Below are positions 11,984 through 24,040 of a stretch of 64,000 nucleotides of DNA, piece after piece. The translations under genes were made by a program, and so were the position numbers. This DNA comes from Glandiceps talaboti (lineage: Eukaryota > Hemichordata > Enteropneusta > Spengelidae). The stretch spans positions 11,674,342-11,738,341 of the forward strand of contig NC_135549.1 of assembly GCF_964340395.1 (NCBI RefSeq), given 5' to 3'. Under the pieces are notes generated by a model. The model ran no database searches. It was not told the DNA's origin and saw only the letters and a list, made by a program, of their open reading frames with translations. How positions within the stretch are numbered: position 1 is the stretch's first letter; each line of letters begins with the position of its first letter.

Positions 11984-12024
11984 ACCTTGAAGGAATTATA
12001 CTGTCAGTATAATTCCTCCAAGGT
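11984..12024. repeat. Short hairpin
   Basis: ACCTTGAAGGAATTATACT is mirrored by AGTATAATTCCTCCAAGGT after a 3-base loop, with one mismatch region. It could be a remnant of a foldback element. Confidence 0.7.
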
Positions 12025-12211
12025 AAGACAAAAGCCATGGTCACATTGGTTTATCTTTGTTATTCATTCTTATCTCTTCACAATGGCTGGGTCAAAACCC
12101 CAAATTTTGGACATTACATCAGCATCCCTTCATAAATCTGCTGCCTCAAGACTTTTATTTGGAGTTTTCAATGTAAAGAATATGACAGAACCCCACAGCC
12201 TCCAAGTGGCA

Positions 12212-12287
12212 GGCAGGCCAGATCGAAATTATTTTCACGAGTGAAGAAACCACATCACTCGTGAAAATAATTTCGATCTGGCCTGCC
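12212..12287. repeat. Perfect 33-bp-arm palindrome
   Basis: The left arm, 12212-12244, begins GGCAGGCCAGATCGAAATTA. It is the exact reverse complement of 12255-12287, with a 10-base loop. Perfect arms suggest a very young foldback insertion or a selected hairpin. No family assigned. Confidence 0.9.
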
Positions 12288-12817
12288 ACTGCCCCCAAAA
12301 CTGTGTCTGGGATTTTGTTTTACTGACCTGGTTGATAAGCTATGATAAAAACAAGTTTGTTTACATTGGGTGTCTGGACTAAAATGATGTACAGTAAAAA
12401 CGGAGAGTGTAAACAAAAATCAGAGACACTGTTTTTTGGGCCTGGGCAGCATGAATTGAGAGGTATATGTTTCATTTTCAGGTGCTCTCTGTATTGTGTA
12501 AATAAAAGATGATAAGATATTCGACCACCTTTGATTTTCTCCCATTCACACTGACCACTTTCACTTTTTAAATTAAACATATTCAATACAGAAGTGAATA
12601 GAGGAGATCCAAAGCTTCAAGATAATATATAGTTTATTGGGTATAACATGTTTTTATTTTCAACTGAACCATAACAGTCTGCAGTTCTTATTAGTTGTAG
12701 TCTACATGTATATCCTTAATAACCTTTAACAAGGCTAAGTGATCTTTTTTGGCCGTAGATGATATAACCTGATATATTTTGATTAAGGTGGTGTAACTTA
12801 AAATATTTTCCTTGTAG

Positions 12818-15800
12818 AACTTTGAAAACAGTACTGCTGGTGCTCAGTGAGATTAGGCAGCAGGTCAAGCAGAATACTCTGCTGCTAAAGTCCCTTAAGG
12901 TGAGGCAGCAGCAACAGGTCAATGTAGACATTGACATCAGTGAGGACTTCCGTCTTCCGATGGAATCAGAAGCCGATGTGACTGCTGTGGAGGAGACCCT
13001 CCAAGATAAAGAAAAATCAAAGCGACTAGTAAGTTGATGCATTTGAACGTTTTGGATCATTTAGTTTTCAGGGATAATTTTCAGAAACAGATTTACAGCT
13101 TAAGTTAGAATGGAGATAAAAATATTAGATATTGCGTTACTGTCTTAATGCTCTTAATGCAAGAGCATAGGTTATTGAATGTATTAGCAGGGCAGAAATC
13201 AATCTGATTAAAATCCAATGTGGTGAAAGCGGCTAGATGTACTTATTTACCTCTATTCATCGTGTTGTGTCGTTTGTTTTGTTCGGAGTGATCGCCGCCT
13301 TCCCACATCTGAACCGGTGTAATCTACAATCCCATTGAACGTGGACAATATTGTAAGGATTTTTCAACCAATCAGCACGTTTCTTTCAAAATCATTTAGA
13401 GATACAGTTGCCACCACCGACGCATCGTCAAATTAAAGTTATCATGTTTAGTCTAACAGGCAGGGGGATTCTTGTCATATACACAGTGAAGCCTTTAGTA
13501 GGCACCCAGCCGGGCCGTAGTTACTCTTTGTAGCATCATGTGTATTTGATCCTGAGGTAGACTTTCGACTTGAAGGAAATGGCACCATGTGTGTATGAGC
13601 GAGTCAACTACTTATTTTATTATACATGGTTTTCATACATTTTATTTTATTATACAAACGTAATTCCTTGAAGGGGGGGGGTAAGATTGTCGTTTTTCGC
13701 GTGCGTCAAAATCACTACAGCCTACAGGGATATTTAATTCATACTAAGAATATGTAAGATGGAATCAAAAGAGGCAATGCTATTTTACTACTCTTGAAAA
13801 TGACAGTCAGAAACTTTGCCGACATAATACACGGAGTGAGATGCATGTTGTTCTAAAATAACCGTATGGCCAAGTAATCCAGCTGACAAGGGAGTGGTGT
13901 ACAATTAATGAATGACAAAAACAACCACATGAATGCTACGAAAACATGATTTTATTATTCACCCACACCTAAACAGAAGTTCCTGAATTCAAGAGACTGT
14001 TTTTCTGTTTGTTCGGTCATCACAACTATAAATGATGGTACGTGACGAACGCACGTGTCAACCAATTTCGTGCGACTAGGATTTACTTGTACGACAACTC
14101 TTGGTTTTTAAAACGTCCTATATAGCTTTAAGTTTTAGGTTTACCTAATGCCAAATTCTAGACTAGACGGGTAGCTGTTTAGACACGATGCGATTCATAG
14201 TACACAATTGAATACGGCACTCCACTACATATACATAGGTAATTATAACGTCATGTGATGTTGTCTGTCAACGAAAGTTAACGAAGGCACAGTAGGTACG
14301 TGCACATGATCAGAGCCGATCGTTCAATCGTAGTCGCAACTTTTAAAGGACGTACCTTCATGATAATTGATTTGAATAGTCTATGTGGGGAGGACGTTGC
14401 CAAATCCACCTACACGAAGGTTCTAAGTTAGGCCATGTTGGGGTATAACGTGAAACTAATACGAATGTAAATCCGGAAATTACCGATGAGATGTCACATG
14501 TTTGACATGACGTGAAGTGACCTCTAAACTTGGACTAAATTGTCGTAGATAGCGTGGTATTGCGAATGTTTATTTCGACACTAGCAACAAGTTGCTCGTT
14601 CGACTGATGTTGATTCAATCCTTCTATTAACGTGAAAATCAAAAGTTCGGTCGCCTGAAATAATTATTCAGCAATAGTTTAGTAATTCCAAACGGATTTG
14701 TAGATGTTTGTAGATGATAGTTGAAACATTTATGTCAAAGGCGTGGTCAACGTGTTCGTCACTGTCGCGGTGCGATGTCACAGTCAAAATCAAATTGTAT
14801 AAATTACGGAAGCGTGCGAATATATAGACTCGACATAAACAACTTGAAGGCTAAAAAGCATGAGAACTGGTAAATACAATTTCTAGTTGAAACTATGTTT
14901 TGCAGAGACAGTTAAATGTTTTACAATTTGAATTGCAATGTTGCGACCCAGTGAAAATGGTTACTTCATCCGATCTAATCTTTGGAATGGCCTTTAATGG
15001 GAAGTGGTGTCCTGCTGTTTGCAAAACATCCATCAATTTCTCCAGTGTTTGAAGCTGCCAACGTAACACTCGTCCTAATTGGCTATTCAAAAGCGCGAGA
15101 TTTAAACGGGATTGTAGATTACACCGGTTCAGATGTGGGAAGGCGGCGATCACTCCGAACAAAACAAACGACACAACACGATGAATAGAGGTAAATAAGT
15201 ACATCTAGCCGCTTTCACCACATCGGATTTTAATCAGATTGGGCAGAAATTTATTCCAATGAAAACCTGTTTAGAACTGCTTAAGATTTTTAATGTTAAC
15301 TTTTCTTTTTAATTTTTACGTGACTATTAAACATGTTTTGATCAAAAGGCTTCAAATCCCTAGTGATCCAAACTGGCTATCACTATAATTAAAGGACTCC
15401 TGAATTCCTTTCAGAAGGTTTTTTAAGTGATATACTAGGTATGTATCTTGGTTAAGGGTTCCAGGTATTGTACTTAGGATCATTGTGCTTAACTTTAAGA
15501 AGACTGCTTTCTGTGTTGTTGCCACATACTATGTGCATCTAAATTATTATCATGTAACCATTATTGGAATTCCCATAATTGGCGGAAGCCATGGTTCTTG
15601 GGCGTGGGATATCATAGAATTTTATCTGCACTGGCAAAAGTGTGTGTGGTATGTGTGCTTATCTGTCATACCAAGTAATGTAAATATTTCCCCTTTTATT
15701 CCTGCTGTGCTTTGCAGTGTTTATCAAGTTAACTATAGATATCTTGCTTTGGTGGTAGGTGTATACTACGTTCACACTTAGGCAGTTAAACCGGTGTCGG

Positions 15801-17069
15801 GCCTACTTAACTTTAAGTCAACTTAAACATTTCTAATGTGAACGCACTATGTCAGCCCAGGGCCGACTTAATTTAGTCCCAGACAAAGGGTGGGTTTAGG
15901 CCCGGTCTCAAACCGACTTAAAGTTAAGTCGACATAACATAAGTTGAGTGTGCATGGTTAACCTGACCTAAACCCAACTTAAAAGTCATTCCAAGTTGCT
16001 AAAGCAACCTCTTCCCACCAGACCCTGCTGCATTGTCAACTCGAAAGGGTGCGATTCACTGTTATGGTTGAAGGCACGTTCATGAACATCCACAAGGTTA
16101 TGTGTTTGTTTCAACTGTTCTCCTCCTTTGTCGTTGATATCGCGCTCGTCTTGACCTGTTTAATGTAATCTGTCCGTCATTTTCTTCACTGAAGTTTCTG
16201 AATCTAGCGAAATGACCTGTTTAATAGAGTTCGACCGAAAAGAATAAAAGAAAGAGAGAGAACAACCTTGCTTGTGGTTGTCCAACAGCCGCCATTACGT
16301 TGGAATGAGGGTGCTATGACTTTGGAATGTTAGGTCGGGTCAAACGCAAAAACCTTTCATGAATGTAAGTCGAGTCGTAACATTTTTTGGCTTATCAGGC
16401 TAATCCTTATGTCGGCCCTGGGCCACTTTTGGATTTGAGTGTGAACGTAGTCGTACTCTGGGTTTTTGTTTTTTACTTATACCTCGTTCACACTCAAAAC
16501 CAAAGTGGCCCAGGGCCGACATAAGGATTAATCTGTTAAGCCAAAACAAATCACGGCTTGGAGTTAGTTCGGGTTCATACACGAAAGGTGGTAAGGCTTT
16601 TGATCCAAAGCCAAAGTGCCCTCACTCCACTCAAACCATCAAACAAGCCATATTCTCTCTCTTTCTACCATTCCTACATTTGTTGCTCAAGAAGGTTGAA
16701 CTTTGTAAACCAGGGCCACTTTAATAAACTTAGAAACTCAAGTGAAGAAAATAATGAACAAATTATACAGAATAGATCAAGACGACCAGGGAGAACAGTC
16801 GAAAAGAACACATACTTAATATCGATGTTCATGAAAGTGCCCTTTGGAGTGGACAACACCGTAGGGTATGGTAGGAAGGGGTTACTTTAGGGACGTAGAA
16901 ATTGAATGATACAGAATGGGTTGTGTGTGCGTGTTCAGTGCTTCTATGCTGAAGTCAAACACCGAGGACGTCCTAAAGTCGGTTGAACCATTCACATTCA
17001 AAATAGTTTATGTCGGCTTATCTTTTACCCCAGCCCTAAACCCCCCCCCCCTCTTGTCTGGGACTAAAT

Positions 17070-17131
<62 letters not shown>

Positions 17132-18615
17132 CTTGCATTTTTTGAATAAATGAATGGACCTCTTTATCACCGTACTGCTATAAAAATAAATATATAAATC
17201 AACAAATAAATGAAAAAAAATTATATACTGGGGTATTTCCAACATAAAACTTAACCTTGCAATGTTATGATAACATGGTTAATGTCTTCTGCAACCCTGC
17301 AGTGTTATGATAACATGATAACATGGTTAAAGTCTTCTGCTACTTATATGTTTCCTGTACACTCTTTCAATTATATATTCCAGGTACGCCATCTCAGTAC
17401 CTTGGGAGGTGTTTCTTCCAAGGATGTGGTGGAGAGGATAATGGTGGCCATGTTCTCTCAATCATTATCCACGATCTACAACTGGCTGGGAAAAGGGAAA
17501 CTAAAAAAACATGCCCTTTCACAACTGAGTATTGCAACAATTATCAAAGGTAATTTCTCAATTAAGATTTTGCATGTATCCTAACAGAGGGAAAATGTCT
17601 CTGCAAGGCGAATTCTGTATTATTATTTATTTTTCACAGTGCTGCTCACATTGATATTCAGTTTTACTTTATTAGTTTATTAACCAAGGTAATGAAATGA
17701 GTATACCAGAGTAATGCAGTACATTATAAATAATCCTAATTAACCCCAGGATTGTAAGAGGCACAAGTGATGGACTTCTATATTCTCTCATGGTGCCAAA
17801 TAATTTGACAAAAGCTTTTAGAGTGATATTCATAAAAATTATACCATCCAAATTATGATATGTCTCAAAAAAGTGGCACTAGCCAGGGATCAAAGAAATA
17901 AAAAAAAAAAAAAATCAGTAATGAATCGAAATCTCATGCAACATTTGCCATTCCAGATGCAGCCAAACAGTCTAATGTAAAGGAGGCTGACTGTGAGGCA
18001 GCCATCAAGAAATGGCTGAAGTATGCCAGCGACCGGGATGGGGGTCGAAAAAAGAGGGCAGAAAAGCAAAAAGGTACAATTATAGTGTCATATCAAATAT
18101 TCATGACCTCAGTGAACTAAATCAAGATCACAGATGTCAGCCTGACTTCAAAATACTCATTTCTTTATGGTGCATATATATTTTTCCAATCAGTTGACTT
18201 GTTACTTTGTAAGTTGTAACTGTGAAAGAGGAAGTGTGTTGAAACCAGCCTCCAAAATGTTGTCCCTGCTTTCAGGAAATTCATGTTTTACTATTGAAAC
18301 TATAATTGAAGGTCTCGTGAAGTGTTTGACATATACACATTTAATTTTTACCTTGTCAGCCATGAAGATATGCTGTAACAGTTAAAAATATTGGTAATAA
18401 TTTTATCTTTTTTCAGTATCTGGCAGTTTACATGTGTAAATGACTTAATTTTGACTCACATGCTGGAGTCTGAAAAAACACCTATGATTTAAAATCAACA
18501 AAACATGACTGCCTAAAATTTTACTTCTTTATTTGCAGAAAGAGATAGAGAGCAAGCAAGGAAGTTCAAGGCTCTTAACCTGAACCTTGACTCAAGTGAT
18601 GATGAACAAGAGTGA
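12818..18615 (+). CDS. DUF4806-domain protein, last four exons
   Basis: Four exons join in phase: 12818-13028, 17384-17549, 17957-18073 and 18539-18615, all with AG/GT borders, ending at TGA. They encode about 189 residues. First comes a helical, Gln/Leu-rich stretch (VLLVLSEIRQQVKQNTLLLK), then DISEDFRLPMESEADVTAVE, LGGVSSKDVVERIM, the motif IYNWLGKGKLKKHAL, AAIKKWLKYASDR, and a basic then acidic tail (DSSDDEQE). This order (coiled coil, 'LP-' segment, W-x-G-x-KxK-x-A-[FL] motif, terminal W-[LI]-K helix) is typical of the DUF4806 family of animals, whose function is unknown. Upstream exons, including the start, were not found. The first visible intron (13029-17383) is full of transposon remnants. 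AATAAA at 19350 is a possible poly(A) signal. Confidence 0.8.
13200..15241. mobile_element. Mutator-like non-autonomous transposon, 2.04 kb, 9-bp TSD
   Basis: The terminal inverted repeats are about 134 bases (13200-13333 and 15108-15241), starting CAATCTGATTAAAATCC and containing TGGTGAAAGCGGCTAGATGT. Few mismatches separate the two arms. The 9 bases GGCAGAAAT immediately flank both ends (13191-13199 and 15242-15250), a clean target-site duplication. Long TIRs plus a 9-bp duplication are the signature of Mutator/MuDR-type elements. The 1.8-kb interior shows no transposase frame. It sits inside an intron of the DUF4806 gene. Confidence 0.85.
15766..16450 (+). mobile_element. MITE, copy 1 of an inverted pair
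   Basis: Short terminal inverted repeats: CTACGTTCACACT at 15766 and AGTGTGAACGTAG ending at 16450. Internal sequence is rich in AACTTAAGT-type and GGCCCNGGGCC-type palindromes. No open frame of note. Confidence 0.7.
16484..17075 (-). mobile_element. MITE, copy 2, inverted and truncated at a (TA)n
   Basis: Starts CGTTCACACTCAAAACC, followed by AAGTGGCCCAGGGCCGACAT. This is the reverse complement of the right end of copy 1 and ends with the complement of its left part (TTGTCTGGGACTAAATTAA). The terminal end is replaced by a (TA)n tract at 17074-17128. Confidence 0.7.
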
Positions 18616-18659
18616 TTTTTAGCACAACTGAACTGAGGTTCAGTAGTGCTATAGGGATG

Positions 18660-19480
18660 GCAAAGTGTCTGTCTGTCTGTATGTCTGTGTGTGTGTGTGT
18701 GTGTGTAAACAACTTAAAGTAAAAAACTGCTGGACCGATGGCTTTGATATTTGGTGGTCATGTTACTTCTGGTATCTAGTTGGGAAATTGTTCAAATGAA
18801 AATGATAGTATCACAGATATGGGTTTTGGGTCAAAAAATGTGATTTTTGGTCAAAAAACTTAAACTCCAAAACTACAAGGCAGATTGGCATGAAATTTGG
18901 TGGGGACATTCTTAGGGGTGAGTAAATTAAGATTTGTTCATGACATGATGATTCCCTCAGTAATATGCAAATTAGGGCTAAAAATGTGTCTTTTTGGTCA
19001 AAACGCTATAATTCCAAAACTACTCAGCAGATTGGGCTGAAATTTAACAGGGATGCATCTGTGGGTGTATAGACAAAGAAATACTAAGCATACTATGATT
19101 TCATGAGTGATATGCAAATTAGGTGGAAAAATGTTCATTTTTGGTCAAAAACTTATATCTCAAAAAGAACTTGGTCAATGAGACTGAAACTTGGGGAGAT
19201 GTTTCTGAAAGTGTTATTCTTGCAGATTTTCTTCAAAAACATTTGGACAAAATCAAAATGATTGCATCACAGATGTGCATTTTGCATCAACAAATGTGAT
19301 TCTGGGTGTGAAACTCATGCAAAATGAAAAGTTATAGTTTTATAGATGCAATAAAATCATTAAAATCTTTTATGGGCTACTTCACATGTCAATGTCAATT
19401 GCATGAAGATTACCCTCTGTTTAAGGTTGCTTGGAAACACTGTTTTAAAAATACTCTCTATGATTAAACAGGTTCATTCT
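18660..19480 (+). repeat. Diverged dispersed repeat with about 130-base sub-units
   Basis: A (GTCT)/(GT)n start at 18666-18706 is followed by loosely repeating sub-units of the form 'aaactccaaaactac...cagattggc.tgaaattt..nggggac'. It directly follows the stop codon of the DUF4806 gene and may form part of its 3' UTR. Confidence 0.6.
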
Positions 19481-19968
19481 GTGCTACATACTTAATACAG
19501 TCTTTGGGGTCAAGAAAGTGTGATTCACCAAATGAACATGTATACCTAGCATGCTCACCATGCGAATAAATATTTTCAAAACAGTACATTGTACAGTTGT
19601 GCTACAACACCATTGGTGGTATTTTTAGCATTCAAAGTTGGTGTGAGGAGACATTGTCCATAGGGCAACCATTTTATTATAAATTCTGCCATGTCTACAG
19701 CCTTTATTACTTTGAACTCTGTTAGCAAGATGTCATACATTCCACACACAATTACATTTAAGATAAGTTTTAGATATTTCCAAATATTCAAAAAAAGAAA
19801 AGAAAAAAAAAGCGGGAACTGTGTAATATCATTACTTGTACACTAGCAATAAATATTTGATAAAATCCAATATTTTGTGTCTTGTTTAGTGTATTTGAAT
19901 CACATTCAGCCCTGTATGGAATCTCTGATAGATCTGTGGGCAGCTTGCCATTATGCAGTGAAGCACCA

Positions 19969-20242
19969 TTGGGCCAACAGTGGCCCAACGTTGGGCCAAC
20001 CTTACCACCAATTAGCAATGTTGGGCCAAAGTTGGGCCAACGTGCCTACCTATTTCTTGCCACTGTTGGCCCAACGTTGGGCCAACCTTGCCAGTGTCCA
20101 AAGTTGGGCCAACGTTGTGCCAACCTATTTCTTGCCACCAGTGAGCCAACGTTGGGCCGACGGACAAAACGACGTTGGGCCAACCTCAGTTCCTGACGTT
20201 GGCCCAACTGATCTACTTTCGTTGGGCCAACGTTGGCCCACC
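19969..20242. repeat. Self-complementary minisatellite, GTTGGGCCAAC
   Basis: At least ten copies of the palindrome TTGGGCCAA, many joined as GTTGGGCCAACGTTGGGCCA, are spaced by short variable linkers such as CTTGCCAC. The units are their own reverse complements, so both strands read alike. The open frames here (repeating VGPTLGQ-like peptides) are a by-product of the repeat. Confidence 0.85.
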
Positions 20243-20399
20243 ACAGGTGTGCTATCTGGGTATGATTCACTCTACTCTCTATACCTCAATACCCACCTAT
20301 ACCTAAAGCTACGCTTTCAGCTTTCGCTGACAGCGGAGCTAAAAAAGTTTGCATTTTTGAGGATATATCCTTCCAATCAGTAGCAATCACGGTAATAAT

Positions 20400-21057
20400 T
20401 GTCTTTCTCCCAAAACAAGATGGAAGGTGGCTGACTAAGTACCTCCCTTCATAGGTCAGAGCTAATTATGAGACATCTCCTTACAAGTATCCATGTGAAA
20501 TGCACATCCTTTGTCAAGTAATATCATTTGGACTGTTATTGTAGTTGATTATCACTTATTTTTAATGCATCATTGTACCTGTGCTACCATATATAATTTT
20601 ATATCTCATCTATAGTGTAGGTGACAGAAGGAGTGGCTATAATAATTCTGGAGTTTCATTAAAAAAAAAAAAAAAAAAAAAAAATCGACCTACCTACCCA
20701 ATGTGTCGGGTTATGTTGCCCGTTGAACAGCTTTTTTTTTTCTGGCCTTACAGACTAGTTACAGTTGCAATATTTTGTATTTTCTACAATCAGTGATTCT
20801 TGTACTCACAGTCAGGACAAAAGAAAAAAAAAGGAAGACAATGCATGCAAAGTCTAATACGAGAAAGATGGGCCACATCAAAATATAGCAAAGGTAATAA
20901 TTAATGGGGGGGGGGGGGGGGAGTTGGGGAACTTCCAACTGAGTTATATTATTACAAAGAAAAACTTCTTCAAAATGGGGGAGAGGGATGCTTATAAGTT
21001 ATAGGGGTAGGGTAGACGGTAGTAAAGAATACAGGCCAGTTCGCCCATTTATCTTAT
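20400..21057. other. Intergenic, no gene seen
   Basis: Contains (A)22 near 20,660, the inverted copy of the repeat at 2,329, and a (G)16 tract near 20,906. Confidence 0.55.
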
Positions 21058-21418
21058 AGTGGCCATATGCCGGGATGAAGATGGGGTATTTATTTTGGAT
21101 ATTTAATTTATAAAACACTTTTACCATGACTTCCTGCTTGAAAAATCAATGTGAAACAACATATGCCAATTCCTTGTTTATAGCTCAATAAATTGCAAAA
21201 GTATAATAAATATGTAAAATGTTTGGTATTGTACGTACAATAACAAACTTTTACACATTTTTTTTTTTAGCTTTTTGCAATATATTGAGTTACAAACTCA
21301 GACTTAGTCTATGTCGTTTCAACTTTCACATTGATTTTTCAATTAGGAAGCCATGATAAAATTGTTTTATAAATTAAAAATCCAAAATAGGTACCCAAAA
21401 TTCATCCATATGGCCACT
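21058..21418. mobile_element. Palindromic MITE, 361 bp
   Basis: The left arm, about 21058-21207 (AGTGGCCATATG, AATTTATAAAAC, TTGAAAAATCAATGTGAAAC), is mirrored by the right arm, about 21265-21418, ending CATATGGCCACT. A 60-base centre separates them. Half copies occur at 1,273 and 8,467, so it is a family. Confidence 0.8.
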
Positions 21419-21419
21419 T

Positions 21420-22348
21420 GAGATAATTCAATACCACATGATGTTGATATCCCAACTAGACCATTTATTAAGACGAGTATACAAAATGCAATGTAAAACT
21501 ACATATATCATAAAGTGCCTTTATCTAGTTATGCTACAGTTATAAAATTAGTGCCATTGGCGTTGTAGCACAAGTGTAGAGATTGGGAAATGATTATGTA
21601 ATTCATAGAAGGTTGGACGTCATTATTCTGTCATTAGTTCATCACTGTTGTTTGCAAAATATACAATGTACAATTGCCATGGGTGTGTCTATGGCTGCTA
21701 TATTCACATTTATGATTATTTTTTAATATTTGTTGTTATTTCTGCAATTGCTCACACTTGGTATTTCACCACATATATGCAAATTTCATCTTCCAGGTAC
21801 TGTATATATCTACCAGCATAATCCTTCAACAGTTATGCTATCAAACCCCATAATATATGCAATATCATGTAGATCCAGGAATGTGTGTAAAACATACCCA
21901 AGGGCTTGGTAAAAAGTAATTTACATATCTGAGACTTGGCATTTGCTTAAATGAGACTTTACTTCCATAATAACATTTTAATCAAAATTGAAAAACATAT
22001 TCACAAATGAACTCTGAAATTCACACAAAAAGATATTCCTGGAGGCACACGAGAGCATAAATAACTACAGAACATTATTTGTTTTCAAAGAACAAATCTA
22101 CACTTGGTTACACTGACAGTACAGTTGTTCTGATTCGTAAAAAGACCATACATGTATGAAGTCATGTATACACTTCAAACAAATGACGATACTCTGTGTG
22201 TGTAGGATCACATTCCTACTTACAGAACAACAATCACATTAATATTCCTGATGGCTTAAACCTGGTAAAGCAAGATTGCCTTTGACAGTCTTAATTCTGT
22301 TAATCTACTAGTCTTAGTTTCCATGGAAACTGATTTGATTAGTTTCTT
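21420..22348. other. 3' flank of MRPS33, no other gene seen
   Basis: AT-rich. Probably includes the 3' UTR of the minus-strand MRPS33 gene. Confidence 0.5.
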
Positions 22349-23978
22349 TTACTTCCTCTTCAGAGCTCGTTTGCCTTCTCCTTTTTGTGGTTTTCCTTTG
22401 CCCTTCAGTTTCTTCACTCTTTTCATTTCATCTTTAAAATCTGCATGTTCATCTCTAGGAAATGAGAACAAAAATTCAAAATCTGTTACTTACATGACAA
22501 AAAAGTCTATTCCCTTTTTTGCTACTAGTTTACAAAATTTGTAAAACAAATGTACCATAAATCCGAAAGTCAACTCCTGGGCCAATGCATTTACACACAG
22601 AATTTCTGGTACATAACATGAATTTCAAATTTCAACTGTCTACTGTATCCAAGTACATATAGAAATAGTGGTATTGGGACAGTTAAATTAGACAATACAA
22701 TTCAATATTAGGGATTCAAGGAGGGTCAATCCTGACCAATAAGACACTGTCTGAGCAGCATAAACCTTCTGCTGCTACATGTAAATAAATTGTAAGATAC
22801 TACTTAACACTTTCCCCTTAAAATCCATATTCAATATTTTTGATATGGTCTTTTAAATACTAAAATGTAACTATAGTAAATACTGAAAACATTCTGAGAG
22901 TCTCTTTCAACCTAATAAAGAAGAAACACTTGTAAGCAAGTAAGCTACATGATATGCCAGCTCTGTCTTTCATTAAATCAAATGCTTTACTTTAAGCCAT
23001 GATCCGGTTATCACAAAAGTAAAAGATTTAATTGTTTTGCCAATAGGAGTGCTATGCGCATGACATTTTGAAGTTAGGACCAGAATTGTTGCATAAAGAA
23101 GCAGACATGAAGTTAACATTCTATGTTGCTCCCACTGTACTATTTTTTAGTATCTACAACTCGCCAGTAATCAAAACATGCCTAACTACTACATTTGTAC
23201 TATGATGCTCCTGGATGTTCAATTATGCAGTCTCCATTTATTATTATTTCTGCATTGTCAAGTGATCAGTGGCCATGACAAACATTTTTAGCCCGCACTT
23301 TGCTAAAACTGGGGTGCCATCCTGCGATGCTTGTCAGCAAAAGGGCCAGAATTTCAGTAACCACCGGTATATGGCATATTAAAAATCGATATTCAAAATT
23401 AGCTACAATACTATGACAATACATTGCAGCATTGGCTGCTATGTCAGCTATCTTGTGCTTTGCTTCTGTTTCCTTTTATGCAGTAGTGTAGTAGGGTCAG
23501 TGGACGTTGGCATCCTCATTGCCAAATACATTTACAAATTCCATTTATAACTTGGTGTGATACTTATTTGTATTATCGAGTCAACAGAAACAGAAACAGA
23601 GACAGAAACAGAAATATAGTTGAGAAGAAGTAAAGTTGACTTGACTGGACTTGAATCAGTAAATTCTTGATTACTAGATGGATGCACTACCAACTGTGTT
23701 ATTCAGGTAGATGTCCACCAACCCTTTGTTACCACAACAGGAAAAGTACTCTGTAGCATACATCTTTACCTGTAGAGACCAATATATCTGAGTCTCTTCA
23801 TTAACGAGTGTATTTGTGGATGTGGTGGATAATACTGCACAACTTCAGGCCTTTGCTCTATTGGTTTAGCTTTAAATAGTTCAACGACTTTCATTGACTT
23901 TGAATTGGTTGGTCTCACTACTTCTCCAAATATCCTTGCACTCAGCCGTGCCATTCTTTTGGCATAATTTGATGCCAT
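22349..23978 (-). CDS. MRPS33: Small ribosomal subunit protein mS33 (MRPS33)
   Basis: A mitochondrial small-subunit ribosomal protein. Two coding exons: 23978-23770 (69 codons plus two bases, [20 protein letters not shown]..., ending GLY) and 22454-22349 ([17 protein letters not shown]...KRALKRK, stop TAA). Both borders are canonical: TACAG/gtaaag and cctag/AGATGAAC. The 104-residue product nearly equals the human 106. It keeps the family hallmarks [21 protein letters not shown][YF][IL]GLYRDEH and the terminal KGKxKP..GEGKRAxKRK. An acceptor (TTTACAG) seven bases before the ATG indicates a separate 5' UTR exon, which I could not place. It lies head-to-head with DCLRE1B. Confidence 0.95.
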
Positions 23979-24040
23979 AGCAACCCTGTAAAGAAATATA
24001 ATTAAGAGTATTGTATTAAATTGTAACTGCAAATGCAGTC

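Noticed and set aside
19877-20383. 168-codon open frame with repeating VGPTLGQ-like peptides
   Set aside because: It is the translation of the GTTGGGCCAAC minisatellite, and several frames on both strands are open for the same reason.
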